22,021 bases of DNA, from contig CAKRFP010000042.1 of the NCBI GenBank assembly GCA_934320645.1, forward strand, positions 1-22,021, read 5' to 3'. Positions 1 through 6,673 of the stretch are shown here, piece after piece. Positions within the stretch are counted from its first letter, which is position 1. Each line of letters begins with the position of its first letter. The notes under the pieces are model-generated. The model had not been told where the DNA came from and did no database searches. It was given only the letters and a program-made list of their open reading frames with translations. The DNA comes from an uncultured Bariatricus sp. GTDB taxonomy: Bacteria > Bacillota > Clostridia > Lachnospirales > Lachnospiraceae. The position numbers and the translations under genes are program-made.

Positions 1-213
1 GCCCCGGATGTGCCGTTCCGATTTGTTCAGATCCAGAACCTTTCGCGCCTCACCTGCAAGAGATGGGTTGATCTGGAGAAGACGTTCTGTTACATCTTTA
101 TGTATCGTACTCTTACTTACCCCAAACGCCACCGCCGTCTGCCTCACCGTCGCCTTATTTTCAATAATATAATAAGCAATCTCAACCGCTCTCTCCTCGA
201 TATAATCTTTCAT
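1..213 (-). CDS. spoIIID: Sporulation transcriptional regulator SpoIIID, N-terminal 71 codons (cut by window edge)
   Basis: SpoIIID is a small DNA-binding protein that activates and represses mother-cell genes under sigma-E and sigma-K during sporulation. The minus strand reads MKDYIEERAVEIAYYIIENK, followed by the TVRQTA...GVSKSTIHKDVTERL helix-turn-helix that is highly conserved in this family, and it is still open at base 1 (ending NKSERHIRG). The family is about 80-95 residues, so only the tail is missing. The start codon at 213 follows an AGGGG ribosome binding site. A CATACAT match to the sigma-E -10 lies upstream at 264-270. It indicates a spore-forming Firmicute. Identification rests on recognised sequence and is strong. 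Confidence 0.93.
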   Translation of the reverse strand, partial: MKDYIEERAVEIAYYIIENKATVRQTAVAFGVSKSTIHKDVTERLLQINPSLAGEARKVLDLNKSERHIRG

Positions 214-316
214 AAAAACCCCTGCATAGTTTGTTTTTTTACAATCTATGCAAAGGCGAAGGGATGTATGTCTGATTAAACTTCCTTCAAAAATATCTCA
301 TTCAATTTCTCCCAAC

Positions 317-460
317 TTACCTTTTTTCTTCCCCTAATTTTCCCGCTTTCTCTCTCAATCCTGCTATTTCACTCTCCAGAATCCACTGACCTGCCAGTAA
401 TATTTTACCATGCTCTTTTTCTTCTATTTCATGAAGTTTTTGTACTATTATTTTTTCCAT
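317..460 (-). CDS. Small ORF, 47 aa, possibly a decayed nucleotidyltransferase N-terminus
   Basis: This is a short minus-strand ORF with an ATG at 460 preceded closely by AGGGGAAG, encoding a charged peptide beginning MEKIIVQKLHEIEEKEHGKI and ending in TAA at 317. The first 23 residues resemble the start of the DNA-polymerase-beta-like nucleotidyltransferases (YcgL/RlaP type, PF10127), which continue with A-V-E-S-G-S-R-A-W-G-F. Here that motif is absent in frame, although a V-D-S-G-E reading appears in a shifted frame just after the ILLA codons. It may be a genuine small protein or a frameshifted stub. It lies upstream of spoIIID on the same strand. I do not recognise a complete gene. Confidence 0.35.
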   Translation of the reverse strand: MEKIIVQKLHEIEEKEHGKILLAGQWILESEIAGLREKAGKLGEEKR

Positions 461-493
461 CAGCTTCCCCTGCTTTTCCTTTCTAGCCTATAG

Positions 494-510
494 CTGCACG
501 CGGCGTGCAG
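494..510. repeat. Perfect 8-bp inverted repeat (1-base centre)
   Basis: CTGCACGC, one G, then GCGTGCAG form a perfect palindrome between the small minus-strand ORF and the MATE gene. On the plus strand it is followed by TCAAAGGCTTTTATTTTG, a weak T-rich run, so it could be a poor terminator or a protein binding site. A GC-rich palindrome in an otherwise AT-rich spacer stands out. The rest of the spacer, 511-591, shows nothing further. Confidence 0.4.
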
Positions 511-591
511 TCAAAGGCTTTTATTTTGGAATTCTGGTTATCTTCTCCATCACTCCTTTAAAGGGCATGTTTTTTTCGCGAATTCTCCAGA

Positions 592-620
592 TTGACTTTC
601 CCATCCTCATAAGTTATCCT
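592..620 (+). promoter_or_regulatory. Candidate sigma-A promoter for the MATE gene
   Basis: TTGACT at 592-597 and TATCCT at 615-620 are separated by 17 bases, about 75 bases upstream of the MATE start codon. The -35 matches 5 of 6 and the -10 matches 4 of 6. This is a motif match only. Confidence 0.35.
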
Positions 621-695
621 TATCATAGTACGCCATGCTGACATATTTGCAGCACTGGTGAATTTTATTATTTTTACAGGTAAGGATTTGAGAAA

Positions 696-2066
696 ATGAG
701 TAAAACAAAAACAATCGACCTGACTTCCGGGCCGATTCTAAAGACGCTGGCAGAGCTGGCACTTCCGATCATGGCTTCCTCGCTGCTGGGGACAGCCTAC
801 AATATTACGGACATGGCATGGATCGGCATGCTGGGTTCCAAAGCCGTTGCCGGGGTGGGCGTTGGGGGAATGTACGTCTGGCTCTCACAAGGGCTCGTGG
901 CACTTCCGCGAATGGGCGGACAGGTCAATGTCGCACAGGCCTGCGGACGCGGAGACTATGAACAGGCAAGGGGATATGCCGCTTCCGCTCTGCGACTTAC
1001 ATTTTTACTGGGAATTTTATTTGCCGCAGTATGTATCGTGTTTATTCATCCGCTGCTCGGCTTTTTTAACCTCAAAGACGCAGAAACTTATACCGCTGCG
1101 AAAGTATATACACTGATCACCTGCGGACTGATTCTGTTTTCATTTTTAAATCTTACTCTGACCGGACTTTCTACTGCGCAGGGAGATTCCAAGACACCGC
1201 TTATGGCAAATCTTCTTGGACTGGTTGGTAATATGATCCTGGATCCTATCCTGATCCTCGGATTTGGACCATTCCCAAGGCTTGAAGTTATTGGCGCTGC
1301 AGTTGCTACCGTGACCTCGCAGATACTGGTTCTGATTGTCATGCTGATTCGGATTATGCACTCTGATCTGAAACCAAATATTCTGCAAAACATGCATGTG
1401 CTGTCGCGTTTCCCTGCAAAATACTACATCAGTATTTTTAAAATTGGATTTCCGACAGCAGTACAAAGCAGTATTTACTGCATGATTTCCATGGTTCTCA
1501 CACGAATGGTTTCTGTATTCGGGGCAGGTGCCATTGCCACACAGCGAGTCGGCGGACAGATTGAATCTGTTTCATGGAACACTGCAGACGGCTTTGCTGC
1601 TGCGTTAAATGCTTTCGTTGGTCAGAACTACGGTGCAAAGAAACCAGACCGTATCCGGAAAGGATATAATATTTCATTTAAAATCCTCGCTGTCTGGGGG
1701 CTCATTGTAACCGGTGCTTTCGTATTCCTGCCAGGACCGATTGCTTCCCTTTTTTTCCACGAAAAAGATGTTCTGGCGATTGCGATCAACTATCTGATCA
1801 TCATCGGATTCAGCGAAACATTTATGACCATTGAGCTTATGACCATCGGCGCACTTTCCGGTCTTGGTATGACAAAGCTTTGCAGTATCATCAGCATTGT
1901 TCTCACCAGTGCCAGAATCCCACTCGCCATGATCCTCACCCAAACCAGCCTCGGTTTGAATGGTGTATGGTGGGCACTTACAATTACCTCTATCACCAAA
2001 GGAATTGTTTTCTATTTCACCTTCCACCACACCAGCAGACACCTACCTGACGATAACGACAATTAA
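696..2066 (+). CDS. MATE family multidrug/Na+ efflux transporter
   Basis: This 456-residue integral membrane protein belongs to the MATE (MatE) family, which exports drugs or metabolites in exchange for Na+ or H+. The N-terminal DLTSGPILKTLAELALPIMA, the NITDMAWIG stretch and the duplicated two-bundle layout (second half from about residue 235, FKIGFPTAVQSS) are typical. Length fits the usual 440-470 residues with 12 membrane helices. The start is an ATG preceded by AGGTAAGGA about ten bases upstream. It appears to be a single-gene unit followed by the small RNA region. No regulator gene is adjacent in the window, and the substrate cannot be told from sequence. Confidence 0.93.
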   Translation: MSKTKTIDLTSGPILKTLAELALPIMASSLLGTAYNITDMAWIGMLGSKAVAGVGVGGMYVWLSQGLVALPRMGGQVNVAQACGRGDYEQARGYAASALRLTFLLGILFAAVCIVFIHPLLGFFNLKDAETYTAAKVYTLITCGLILFSFLNLTLTGLSTAQGDSKTPLMANLLGLVGNMILDPILILGFGPFPRLEVIGAAVATVTSQILVLIVMLIRIMHSDLKPNILQNMHVLSRFPAKYYISIFKIGFPTAVQSSIYCMISMVLTRMVSVFGAGAIATQRVGGQIESVSWNTADGFAAALNAFVGQNYGAKKPDRIRKGYNISFKILAVWGLIVTGAFVFLPGPIASLFFHEKDVLAIAINYLIIIGFSETFMTIELMTIGALSGLGMTKLCSIISIVLTSARIPLAMILTQTSLGLNGVWWALTITSITKGIVFYFTFHHTSRHLPDDNDN

Positions 2067-2156
2067 TTTAACTACCCACCCTTTTTATTTTTTCCTCCTG
2101 CTTTGTTTATTTCTTCTTCATATTTTTTCGATTTCTTTTAGAGTTTAAACATATTT

Positions 2157-2184
2157 TTGTCACAAATTATCTGTATACTAATAA
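2157..2184 (+). promoter_or_regulatory. Promoter of small RNA copy 1
   Basis: TTGTCA at 2157-2162, a 16-base spacer and TAATAA at 2179-2184 sit directly before the first hairpin. The same arrangement (TTGACA, 16 bases, TAATAA) precedes copy 2. The conservation of both elements and spacing between diverged copies supports it. Confidence 0.6.
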
Positions 2185-2186
2185 TC

Positions 2187-2335
2187 AGATAGTTGATAAA
2201 GCAACTATCTCCCCCTCATAAAGTAGAAGCAGTCAGAATTCTGATTGCTGCACTTTACTCTCATTCCTTTTAGATAACAATAAAAACACCAAGAACCTCT
2301 CCATAATGGAGAGGTTCTTGCGTTGTGAATTTTTC
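2187..2335 (+). ncRNA. Putative structured small RNA, copy 1 of 2
   Basis: About 145 nt, not coding. Elements in order: a 9-bp hairpin (AGATAGTTG 2187-2195 with CAACTATCT 2202-2210, loop ATAAAG); an unpaired C-rich linker CCCCCTCA at 2211-2218; a second hairpin with outer stem TAAAGT/ACTTTA (2219-2224, 2252-2257) and inner stem GCAGTCAG/CTGATTGC (2229-2236, 2241-2248, loop AATT); a tail; then a 14-bp terminator hairpin at 2290-2320. The same order is found in copy 2, starting 244 bases downstream, with different bases but kept pairing. The layout (hairpin, C-rich single strand, hairpin, terminator) suggests a trans-acting regulator that base-pairs with G-rich ribosome binding sites. That function is inference. 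I cannot assign an Rfam family. Confidence 0.7.
2290..2335 (+). terminator. Terminator of small RNA copy 1 (may work both ways)
   Basis: A 14-bp perfect stem (2290-2303 with 2307-2320, loop TAA) is followed on the plus strand by GTTGTGAATTTTTC. The upstream flank AAAAACAC can partly pair with GTTGTG and bring the T-run next to the stem. On the minus strand the stem is followed closely by GTGTTTTTATTG, so it could also stop antisense transcription. Confidence 0.65.
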
Positions 2336-2400
2336 TTTAAATATTCTAGAAACCTATCATTTTTATATTTTTAATCAGATTTTATAATTTTTTAACACTT

Positions 2401-2428
2401 TTGACACATTTTTATCGTATAGTAATAA
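2401..2428 (+). promoter_or_regulatory. Promoter of small RNA copy 2
   Basis: A perfect TTGACA at 2401-2406, a 16-base spacer and TAATAA at 2423-2428 lie immediately upstream of the first hairpin at 2431. This is the counterpart of the promoter at 2157-2184. Confidence 0.65.
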
Positions 2429-2430
2429 AC

Positions 2431-2557
2431 GGATAGTTGGGAAACAACTATCTCCCCCCTCATAAAGTGAGCGCAATCGGGCATGCCCGATTGCCGCACT
2501 TTGATTTTTACAGACTATTATTCTGGGACGAAGGTTATCCTCCGTCCCATATTTTAT
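2431..2557 (+). ncRNA. Putative structured small RNA, copy 2 of 2
   Basis: About 127 nt, with the same architecture as the copy at 2187. First hairpin GGATAGTTG/CAACTATCT (2431-2439, 2445-2453, loop GGAAA); linker CCCCCCTCA at 2454-2462; second hairpin with outer stem AAAGTG/CACTTT (2464-2469, 2497-2502) and a 9-bp inner stem GCAATCGGG/CCCGATTGC (2473-2481, 2486-2494, loop CATG); terminator stem at 2524-2549. Relative to copy 1 the inner stem has compensatory changes, while the first stem and linker are nearly identical. Only the terminator sequence is unrelated. Two own-promoter copies side by side resemble sibling small RNAs. Confidence 0.7.
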
Positions 2558-2560
2558 TTG
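2524..2560 (+). terminator. Terminator of small RNA copy 2
   Basis: Stem TGGGACGAAGG (2524-2534) pairs with CCTCCGTCCCA (2539-2549) with one mismatch around loop TTAT, followed by TATTTTATTTG. It is one of several GGGACG-type hairpins in this window. Confidence 0.6.
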
Positions 2561-2712
2561 TAAATGCAGTACCATGTGCCTGGATATCTCCCCGCATAGA
2601 ACGCCAGTCACGGCCATTCATCATCAAATGAAATCAAACCTTTTACGACCTTGCACGAATGTCCCTCTGGTACATCATACTTTTTATCCGCAATTACTGG
2701 AAAGGATTTATT

Positions 2713-3801
2713 ATGAAACGCCATACTTTACATAAACTTATTTTTTCAATTCTTTTATTTGCCATAAGTTTCCTTGCTCTTTTCATCAGCCACAAAAGCT
2801 CTGCATTCGCGGATTGGTATTCTTCCACCATTTACCCGCTTTTCGTTTCGTCCATCGGACGCTTTTTCGGAATTTTCCCATTTTCTGTTTCTGAAATTGG
2901 ATTGTATATTTTTGTCATTCTTCTGTTTCTTTCCTTGATCCGGATGCTGGTCATCTCCATTTATAAAATGTATGCACAAAAAAAGAACCCTGCCTGGCTC
3001 GGCTACGGTTCCTCACTCCTGCTTCTCTGTGGATGTCTGTTTACCATTTATACTTTTTTCTGCGGAATCAACTACGGGCATACTTCATTTGCAGAAAAAT
3101 ATCACCTGGAATCCGGTCAGTATACTCTGGCTGAACTGACCTCTTTATGCAACGAACTGACTGATCAGTTAAATACACTTTCTGACTCTGTAGACCGGGA
3201 TTCTGACGGTCTTGCTGATACGGGTAAGGATCTGCAGGATCGTGCACAAACTGCCATGTCTTCCCTCGGTGTTACCTACCCTGAACTTTCCGGATACTAT
3301 CCACAGCCAAAAGGGCTTTTATTTCCGGCTTTTCTCTCGGTACAGAATCTTTCCGGGATCTATTCACCATTTACCATTGAGGCAAACTATAACTCCGCAA
3401 TGGTTTCCTACAATCTTCCATTTACCATCTGTCACGAGCTTTCGCATCTGCGTGGATTTATGCAGGAGGAAGAAGCAAATTTTATCGGTTTTCTCGCCTG
3501 TGTAAGTACCGACGATACCGCCTTCAACTACAGCGGCTATCTTCTTGGCTGGATCTACGCAACCAATGAACTTTACGAAGCCGACTACGACACCTTTGAA
3601 GAAATCTACAGCAGGCTTTCTGACAATGTAAAGGCAGATCTTTCGGCTAACAGCAGCTTCTGGAACCGATATGACAGCAAGGTCGCCGAAGTATCCGGTC
3701 AGATCAATGACCACTATCTGAAAGCAAATGGTCAAAGTGACGGGGTAAAAAGTTATGACCGGATGGTTGATCTGATGATCACCTGGTTCCGGTCAAAATA
3801 A
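2713..3801 (+). CDS. DUF3810 family membrane protein, predicted zinc metalloprotease
   Basis: A 362-residue protein of the DUF3810 family. The N-terminal third has three membrane segments (about residues 10-30, 57-80 and 97-120), followed by an extracytoplasmic domain. A zinc-protease signature HELSH lies at residues 241-245, followed by E-E-E-A-N-F at 252-257, which could give the third ligand. Enzymatic activity is inferred from this motif; no substrate is known. The ATG at 2713 is preferred over the ATG at 2659 because AAAGGA lies 7-8 bases before it, whereas the upstream ATG has no ribosome binding site. Convergent with the lysR gene, only 16 bases apart. Confidence 0.85.
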   Translation: MKRHTLHKLIFSILLFAISFLALFISHKSSAFADWYSSTIYPLFVSSIGRFFGIFPFSVSEIGLYIFVILLFLSLIRMLVISIYKMYAQKKNPAWLGYGSSLLLLCGCLFTIYTFFCGINYGHTSFAEKYHLESGQYTLAELTSLCNELTDQLNTLSDSVDRDSDGLADTGKDLQDRAQTAMSSLGVTYPELSGYYPQPKGLLFPAFLSVQNLSGIYSPFTIEANYNSAMVSYNLPFTICHELSHLRGFMQEEEANFIGFLACVSTDDTAFNYSGYLLGWIYATNELYEADYDTFEEIYSRLSDNVKADLSANSSFWNRYDSKVAEVSGQINDHYLKANGQSDGVKSYDRMVDLMITWFRSK

Positions 3802-3817
3802 TTCTTTCGTATAAAAT

Positions 3818-4717
3818 TTACTCTTTCTCTCCAGCCTGAAACAGCATCTCTTTCAATACGTTTGCCGCCATGCTGTGAGGGCTGCTCTTATCTTCCACAA
3901 AACAGATTTCTCTTACCGGTGGTTCTTCCAATAGTGGAACCTGAATGACAATGCCCTGCTCGATCACTTCCTGTGCAAGCGGTTCCGGAATAAACCCGAT
4001 TCCCAGATTCTGTCTTACCATCGGCAGAATCTGATCGATGGTTGCTGCTTCGGTATCTGCCATCATTGCAATTCCATGCTCCAGAAAAAATCTGGTATAA
4101 AAATCATAGGTTGACGTGTTTTTCCCAAGGCAGATAAATGGATACTCCACCAGATTTTTCAAACTTACCGGTTCTTTAAATATATCTTTGTACGCCACAT
4201 TCGCAACCAGGATTTCTTTAAATGAAAGAAGCGGAGTTGCCTTTAAAGGCTTTTTCACCTCTGCCGGTGTAGATGCTACCGCGAAATCTGAAAGTCCGTT
4301 CCGAACCGTCTGTATCGCCTGTGGTGCTGTATAACTCGAAATGCGAAGTCTGATTTTAGGATACTTTCTTCTGAACTCTCCCAGCACCGGAAGCAGAAGC
4401 AAATGCAATGCAATCTCACTTACCCCGATCGTTACGGTTCCCTGTTCCAGTTTCTTTTCATTTTCAAGCTCTAGTTCTGCTGCATGCAGATGCTCGTATG
4501 CAATTGCAACATGTGAATAAAGCCGTTCTCCCTCCGGTGTAAGCTCTGCCCCCCGGTTAGATCGGATAAATAGTCTGCATCCAAGCTGACTTTCCAGATT
4601 GTGGATTGCCCTTGTTACGTTCGGCTGATTACTCATCAGGATTGTCGCCGCCTGTGAAAAACTTTTATACTTTGCCGCATAATAGAAAATGCGGTAATAA
4701 TCATAGGTAACTTCCAT
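3818..4717 (-). CDS. LysR family transcriptional regulator
   Basis: A 299-residue LysR-type regulator. The N-terminal winged helix-turn-helix (about residues 6-65) contains the family pattern F-S-Q-A-A...S-Q-P-N-V-T-R-A-I-H-N-L-E and ends in the L-F-I-R-S...L-T-P-E-G element. The effector-binding domain begins near residue 90 (G-T-V-T-I-G-V). The start at 4717 is chosen because AAGGAG lies seven bases upstream; an ATG at 4750 gives 11 more residues but lies upstream of that site. It is 47 bases downstream of the HPr-like gene on the same strand, so the two are probably co-transcribed. Its targets are unknown; citrate synthase or its own operon are guesses from context. Confidence 0.92.
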   Translation of the reverse strand: MEVTYDYYRIFYYAAKYKSFSQAATILMSNQPNVTRAIHNLESQLGCRLFIRSNRGAELTPEGERLYSHVAIAYEHLHAAELELENEKKLEQGTVTIGVSEIALHLLLLPVLGEFRRKYPKIRLRISSYTAPQAIQTVRNGLSDFAVASTPAEVKKPLKATPLLSFKEILVANVAYKDIFKEPVSLKNLVEYPFICLGKNTSTYDFYTRFFLEHGIAMMADTEAATIDQILPMVRQNLGIGFIPEPLAQEVIEQGIVIQVPLLEEPPVREICFVEDKSSPHSMAANVLKEMLFQAGEKE

Positions 4718-4764
4718 CTTCCTGCTCCTTGTTCCGTATATCTCCGACATATCCAGTGCCGCCT

Positions 4765-5022
4765 TTAACTGAACGGAATCGTAACCGGTGTACAGTCAAA
4801 TTTTTCAAAATAACTGTCGGCCAGATGTTCCTCTTCGCCTTCGATCAGAAGATGCATCTTCTCTCCCATTCTTATCGTCATCAGTCCCATGATCGATTTG
4901 GCATCGATCTCGAAACGTCCTGTCACATCCTTTACCGTAATATCTGCATTCATCTTCTGGCAGACATTACAAAAAGTCATCAATTGTCCTGTAGTCATAA
5001 AACGTATATTCTTCTGTACCAT
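4765..5022 (-). CDS. HPr-like protein lacking the phosphorylatable histidine
   Basis: An 85-residue protein of normal HPr length. The regulatory-serine region is well kept (D-A-K-S-I-M-G-L-M, Ser43, matching HPr Ser46). The active site that in PTS HPr reads T-G-L-H-A-R-P-A is replaced by T-G-Q-L-M-T-F, with Leu14 where His15 should be. It therefore cannot pass phosphate in the usual way, but could still be a serine-phosphorylated partner of a CcpA-type regulator, as Crh is in Bacillus; that is inference. The ATG follows GGAGGG by ten bases. It precedes lysR in a probable two-gene operon. Confidence 0.82.
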   Translation of the reverse strand: MVQKNIRFMTTGQLMTFCNVCQKMNADITVKDVTGRFEIDAKSIMGLMTIRMGEKMHLLIEGEEEHLADSYFEKFDCTPVTIPFS

Positions 5023-5107
5023 AATAGGTTAACCCTCCGCAAGTCTTTTTTCCTGATGTCTAGTTTACACAATATCGTACAATTAGAGAAATATCTCTTT
5101 GAAATGT

Positions 5108-5132
5108 CTGATATGTCATTTGGATATATCAG
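5108..5132 (-). promoter_or_regulatory. Candidate LysR-type operator (T-N11-A palindrome)
   Basis: CTGATAT, 11 bases, then ATATCAG form a perfect 7-bp inverted repeat of the T-N11-A type that LysR regulators bind. It lies about 85 bases upstream of the HPr-like start, in the 151-base gap after citrate synthase. A second small repeat, AGAGA-AATA-TCTCT, lies at about 5086-5099. Because LysR genes often regulate their own unit, autoregulation is plausible. On the plus strand the repeat is followed by a T-run, so it could instead be a terminator for antisense transcription. Confidence 0.45.
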
Positions 5133-5173
5133 TTGTTTTTTTATTTTACATACTACATAGCAGTTTGTCAACG

Positions 5174-6562
5174 CTACCGATCATTTAAATTTTTATATTC
5201 TCGATACTCTGCCAGCGGCATATATGCCGGACGAATAATCTTATCCACATTGATCAGCTCTTCCAGACGATGTGCACTCCATCCAACGATTCGCGCTGCG
5301 GCAAAGATCGGCGTATAAAGCTGCTCCGGAATTCCAAGCATATGATAAACCAGTCCGCTGTAAAAATCGACATTTGCATTTACCCCTTTATACATCTTCC
5401 TTTTTCCGGCAATGATTTCCGGTGCCATATGTTCCACTTTCTCATAAAGTGCGTATTCTTTATCGTATCCTTTTTCATGTGCAAGCTGAGCCACAAATTT
5501 CTTGAAAATCTCAGCACGTGGATCAGATACTGAATAAATCGCATGGCCCATTCCATAGATCAGACCTTTTTTATCAAACCTCTCCTTTGCAAGCAGACCT
5601 TCCAGATATGCTCTTACCTCCTCATCATCTTCCCAGTCTTTGACCTCTTCTTTCATATCAGCAAACATCTGCGTCACTTTGATGTTCGCACCGCCATGCT
5701 TTGGTCCTTTTAATGATGCCATCGCCGCAGAAATTGTAGAATAGGTGTCTGTTCCTGACGAGGTAACAACGTGGGTGGTAAATGTAGAGTTATTTCCACC
5801 ACCGTGATCCATATGCAGCACAAGTGCCATATCCAGGATCCTTGCTTCCAGCTCTGTATACTGTCGGTCTTCACGAAGCATCATCAGAATATTTTCCGCG
5901 GTGGACTTCTGCGGATCCGGTGCATAAATGTACATATCCTGGCCCTGACGATAATTGTATGCATGATATCCGTAGACCATCAGCATCGGAAATTCACTGA
6001 TCAGGTTCAGGCACTGTCTGAGAACATTCGGGATCGAGGTATCATCAGCTTTTTCATCGTAAGAATACAGATTCAGAATCGCCCTTGAAATATTATTCAT
6101 CATATCATGGCTCGGTGCCTTCATAATAACATCGCGCACAAAATTCGGCGGAAGTGTCCTTCTCTCTGTCAGTGTCTCATGAAACCCATCCAACTGTGCA
6201 ACCGTCGGAAGTTCACCAAAAAGAAGCAGATATGCAATTTCTTCATATCCAAAATGATCCGCATCCAGGAATCCACGAACCAGATCCTTGATGTTATAGC
6301 CCCGATAATACAAATTACCGGCACACGGAACTTCTTCGCCGTTCACAATCTTTTTGGCACATACATCGGAAATGTTGGTAAGTCCGGCAAGAACTCCTTT
6401 TCCGTTCAAATCACGGAGACCTCTTTTTACATCATGCTTTACAAAAAGTTCTTTGTCGATCCCGGTATTCGCTTCACATAATTCGGCAAGTTCCTTGATT
6501 TTCGGCGAAATATCAAACAGAATACTATCCAGATCTTTCGCACTGTTCACTGAATTTGTCAT
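5174..6562 (-). CDS. gltA: Citrate synthase
   Basis: Condenses oxaloacetate with acetyl-CoA to citrate; in fermentative Clostridia this usually serves 2-oxoglutarate and glutamate synthesis. The 462-residue protein has the catalytic residues: His289 in G-P-K-H-G-G-A, His340 in G-M-G-H-A-I-Y...D-P-R, and Asp399 in N-V-D-F-Y-S-G, plus L-H-M-D-H-G near 250. These match E. coli His264, His305 and Asp362. About 40 extra N-terminal residues are typical of the long Firmicute form. The start at 6562 follows AAAGGAG by about seven bases; the longer reading from 6643 runs through that site. No clear terminator follows before the HPr-like gene. Confidence 0.95.
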   Translation of the reverse strand: MTNSVNSAKDLDSILFDISPKIKELAELCEANTGIDKELFVKHDVKRGLRDLNGKGVLAGLTNISDVCAKKIVNGEEVPCAGNLYYRGYNIKDLVRGFLDADHFGYEEIAYLLLFGELPTVAQLDGFHETLTERRTLPPNFVRDVIMKAPSHDMMNNISRAILNLYSYDEKADDTSIPNVLRQCLNLISEFPMLMVYGYHAYNYRQGQDMYIYAPDPQKSTAENILMMLREDRQYTELEARILDMALVLHMDHGGGNNSTFTTHVVTSSGTDTYSTISAAMASLKGPKHGGANIKVTQMFADMKEEVKDWEDDEEVRAYLEGLLAKERFDKKGLIYGMGHAIYSVSDPRAEIFKKFVAQLAHEKGYDKEYALYEKVEHMAPEIIAGKRKMYKGVNANVDFYSGLVYHMLGIPEQLYTPIFAAARIVGWSAHRLEELINVDKIIRPAYMPLAEYREYKNLNDR

Positions 6563-6615
6563 ACACCTGCTCCTTTCTGTTAAACGCTCTGCAAAATACT
6601 GCAGAAAGTATGAAT

Positions 6616-6658
6616 GAGGGACGGAAACACGCACTTTTAGCATCGTCCCCCGTCCCTT
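6616..6658. terminator. Hairpin with GGGACGG stem between AIM24-like gene and gltA
   Basis: GAGGGACGG (6616-6624) pairs with CCGTCCCTT (6650-6658) around a 25-base loop. It lies just downstream of the AIM24-like stop on the minus strand. There is no good T-run on the minus strand; on the plus strand TCTTCTTATTT follows. It probably ends or attenuates the tatD-rsmA-AIM24 transcript. Confidence 0.4.
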
Positions 6659-6673
6659 CTTCTTATTTATAAA

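Noticed and set aside
10..279. 89-codon plus-strand open frame at the left edge
   Set aside because: Antisense to spoIIID, which is recognised clearly on the minus strand.
2375..2631. Short open frames on both strands over small RNA copy 2
   Set aside because: They follow the palindromes of the RNA hairpins, lack ribosome binding sites and resemble nothing.
2659..2712. Upstream ATG extending the DUF3810 protein by 18 residues
   Set aside because: No ribosome binding site before 2659, whereas AAAGGA precedes the ATG at 2713.
5101..5150. Intrinsic terminator for citrate synthase at the CTGATAT palindrome
   Set aside because: The T-run is on the wrong side for minus-strand transcription; the T-N11-A geometry fits a LysR box better.
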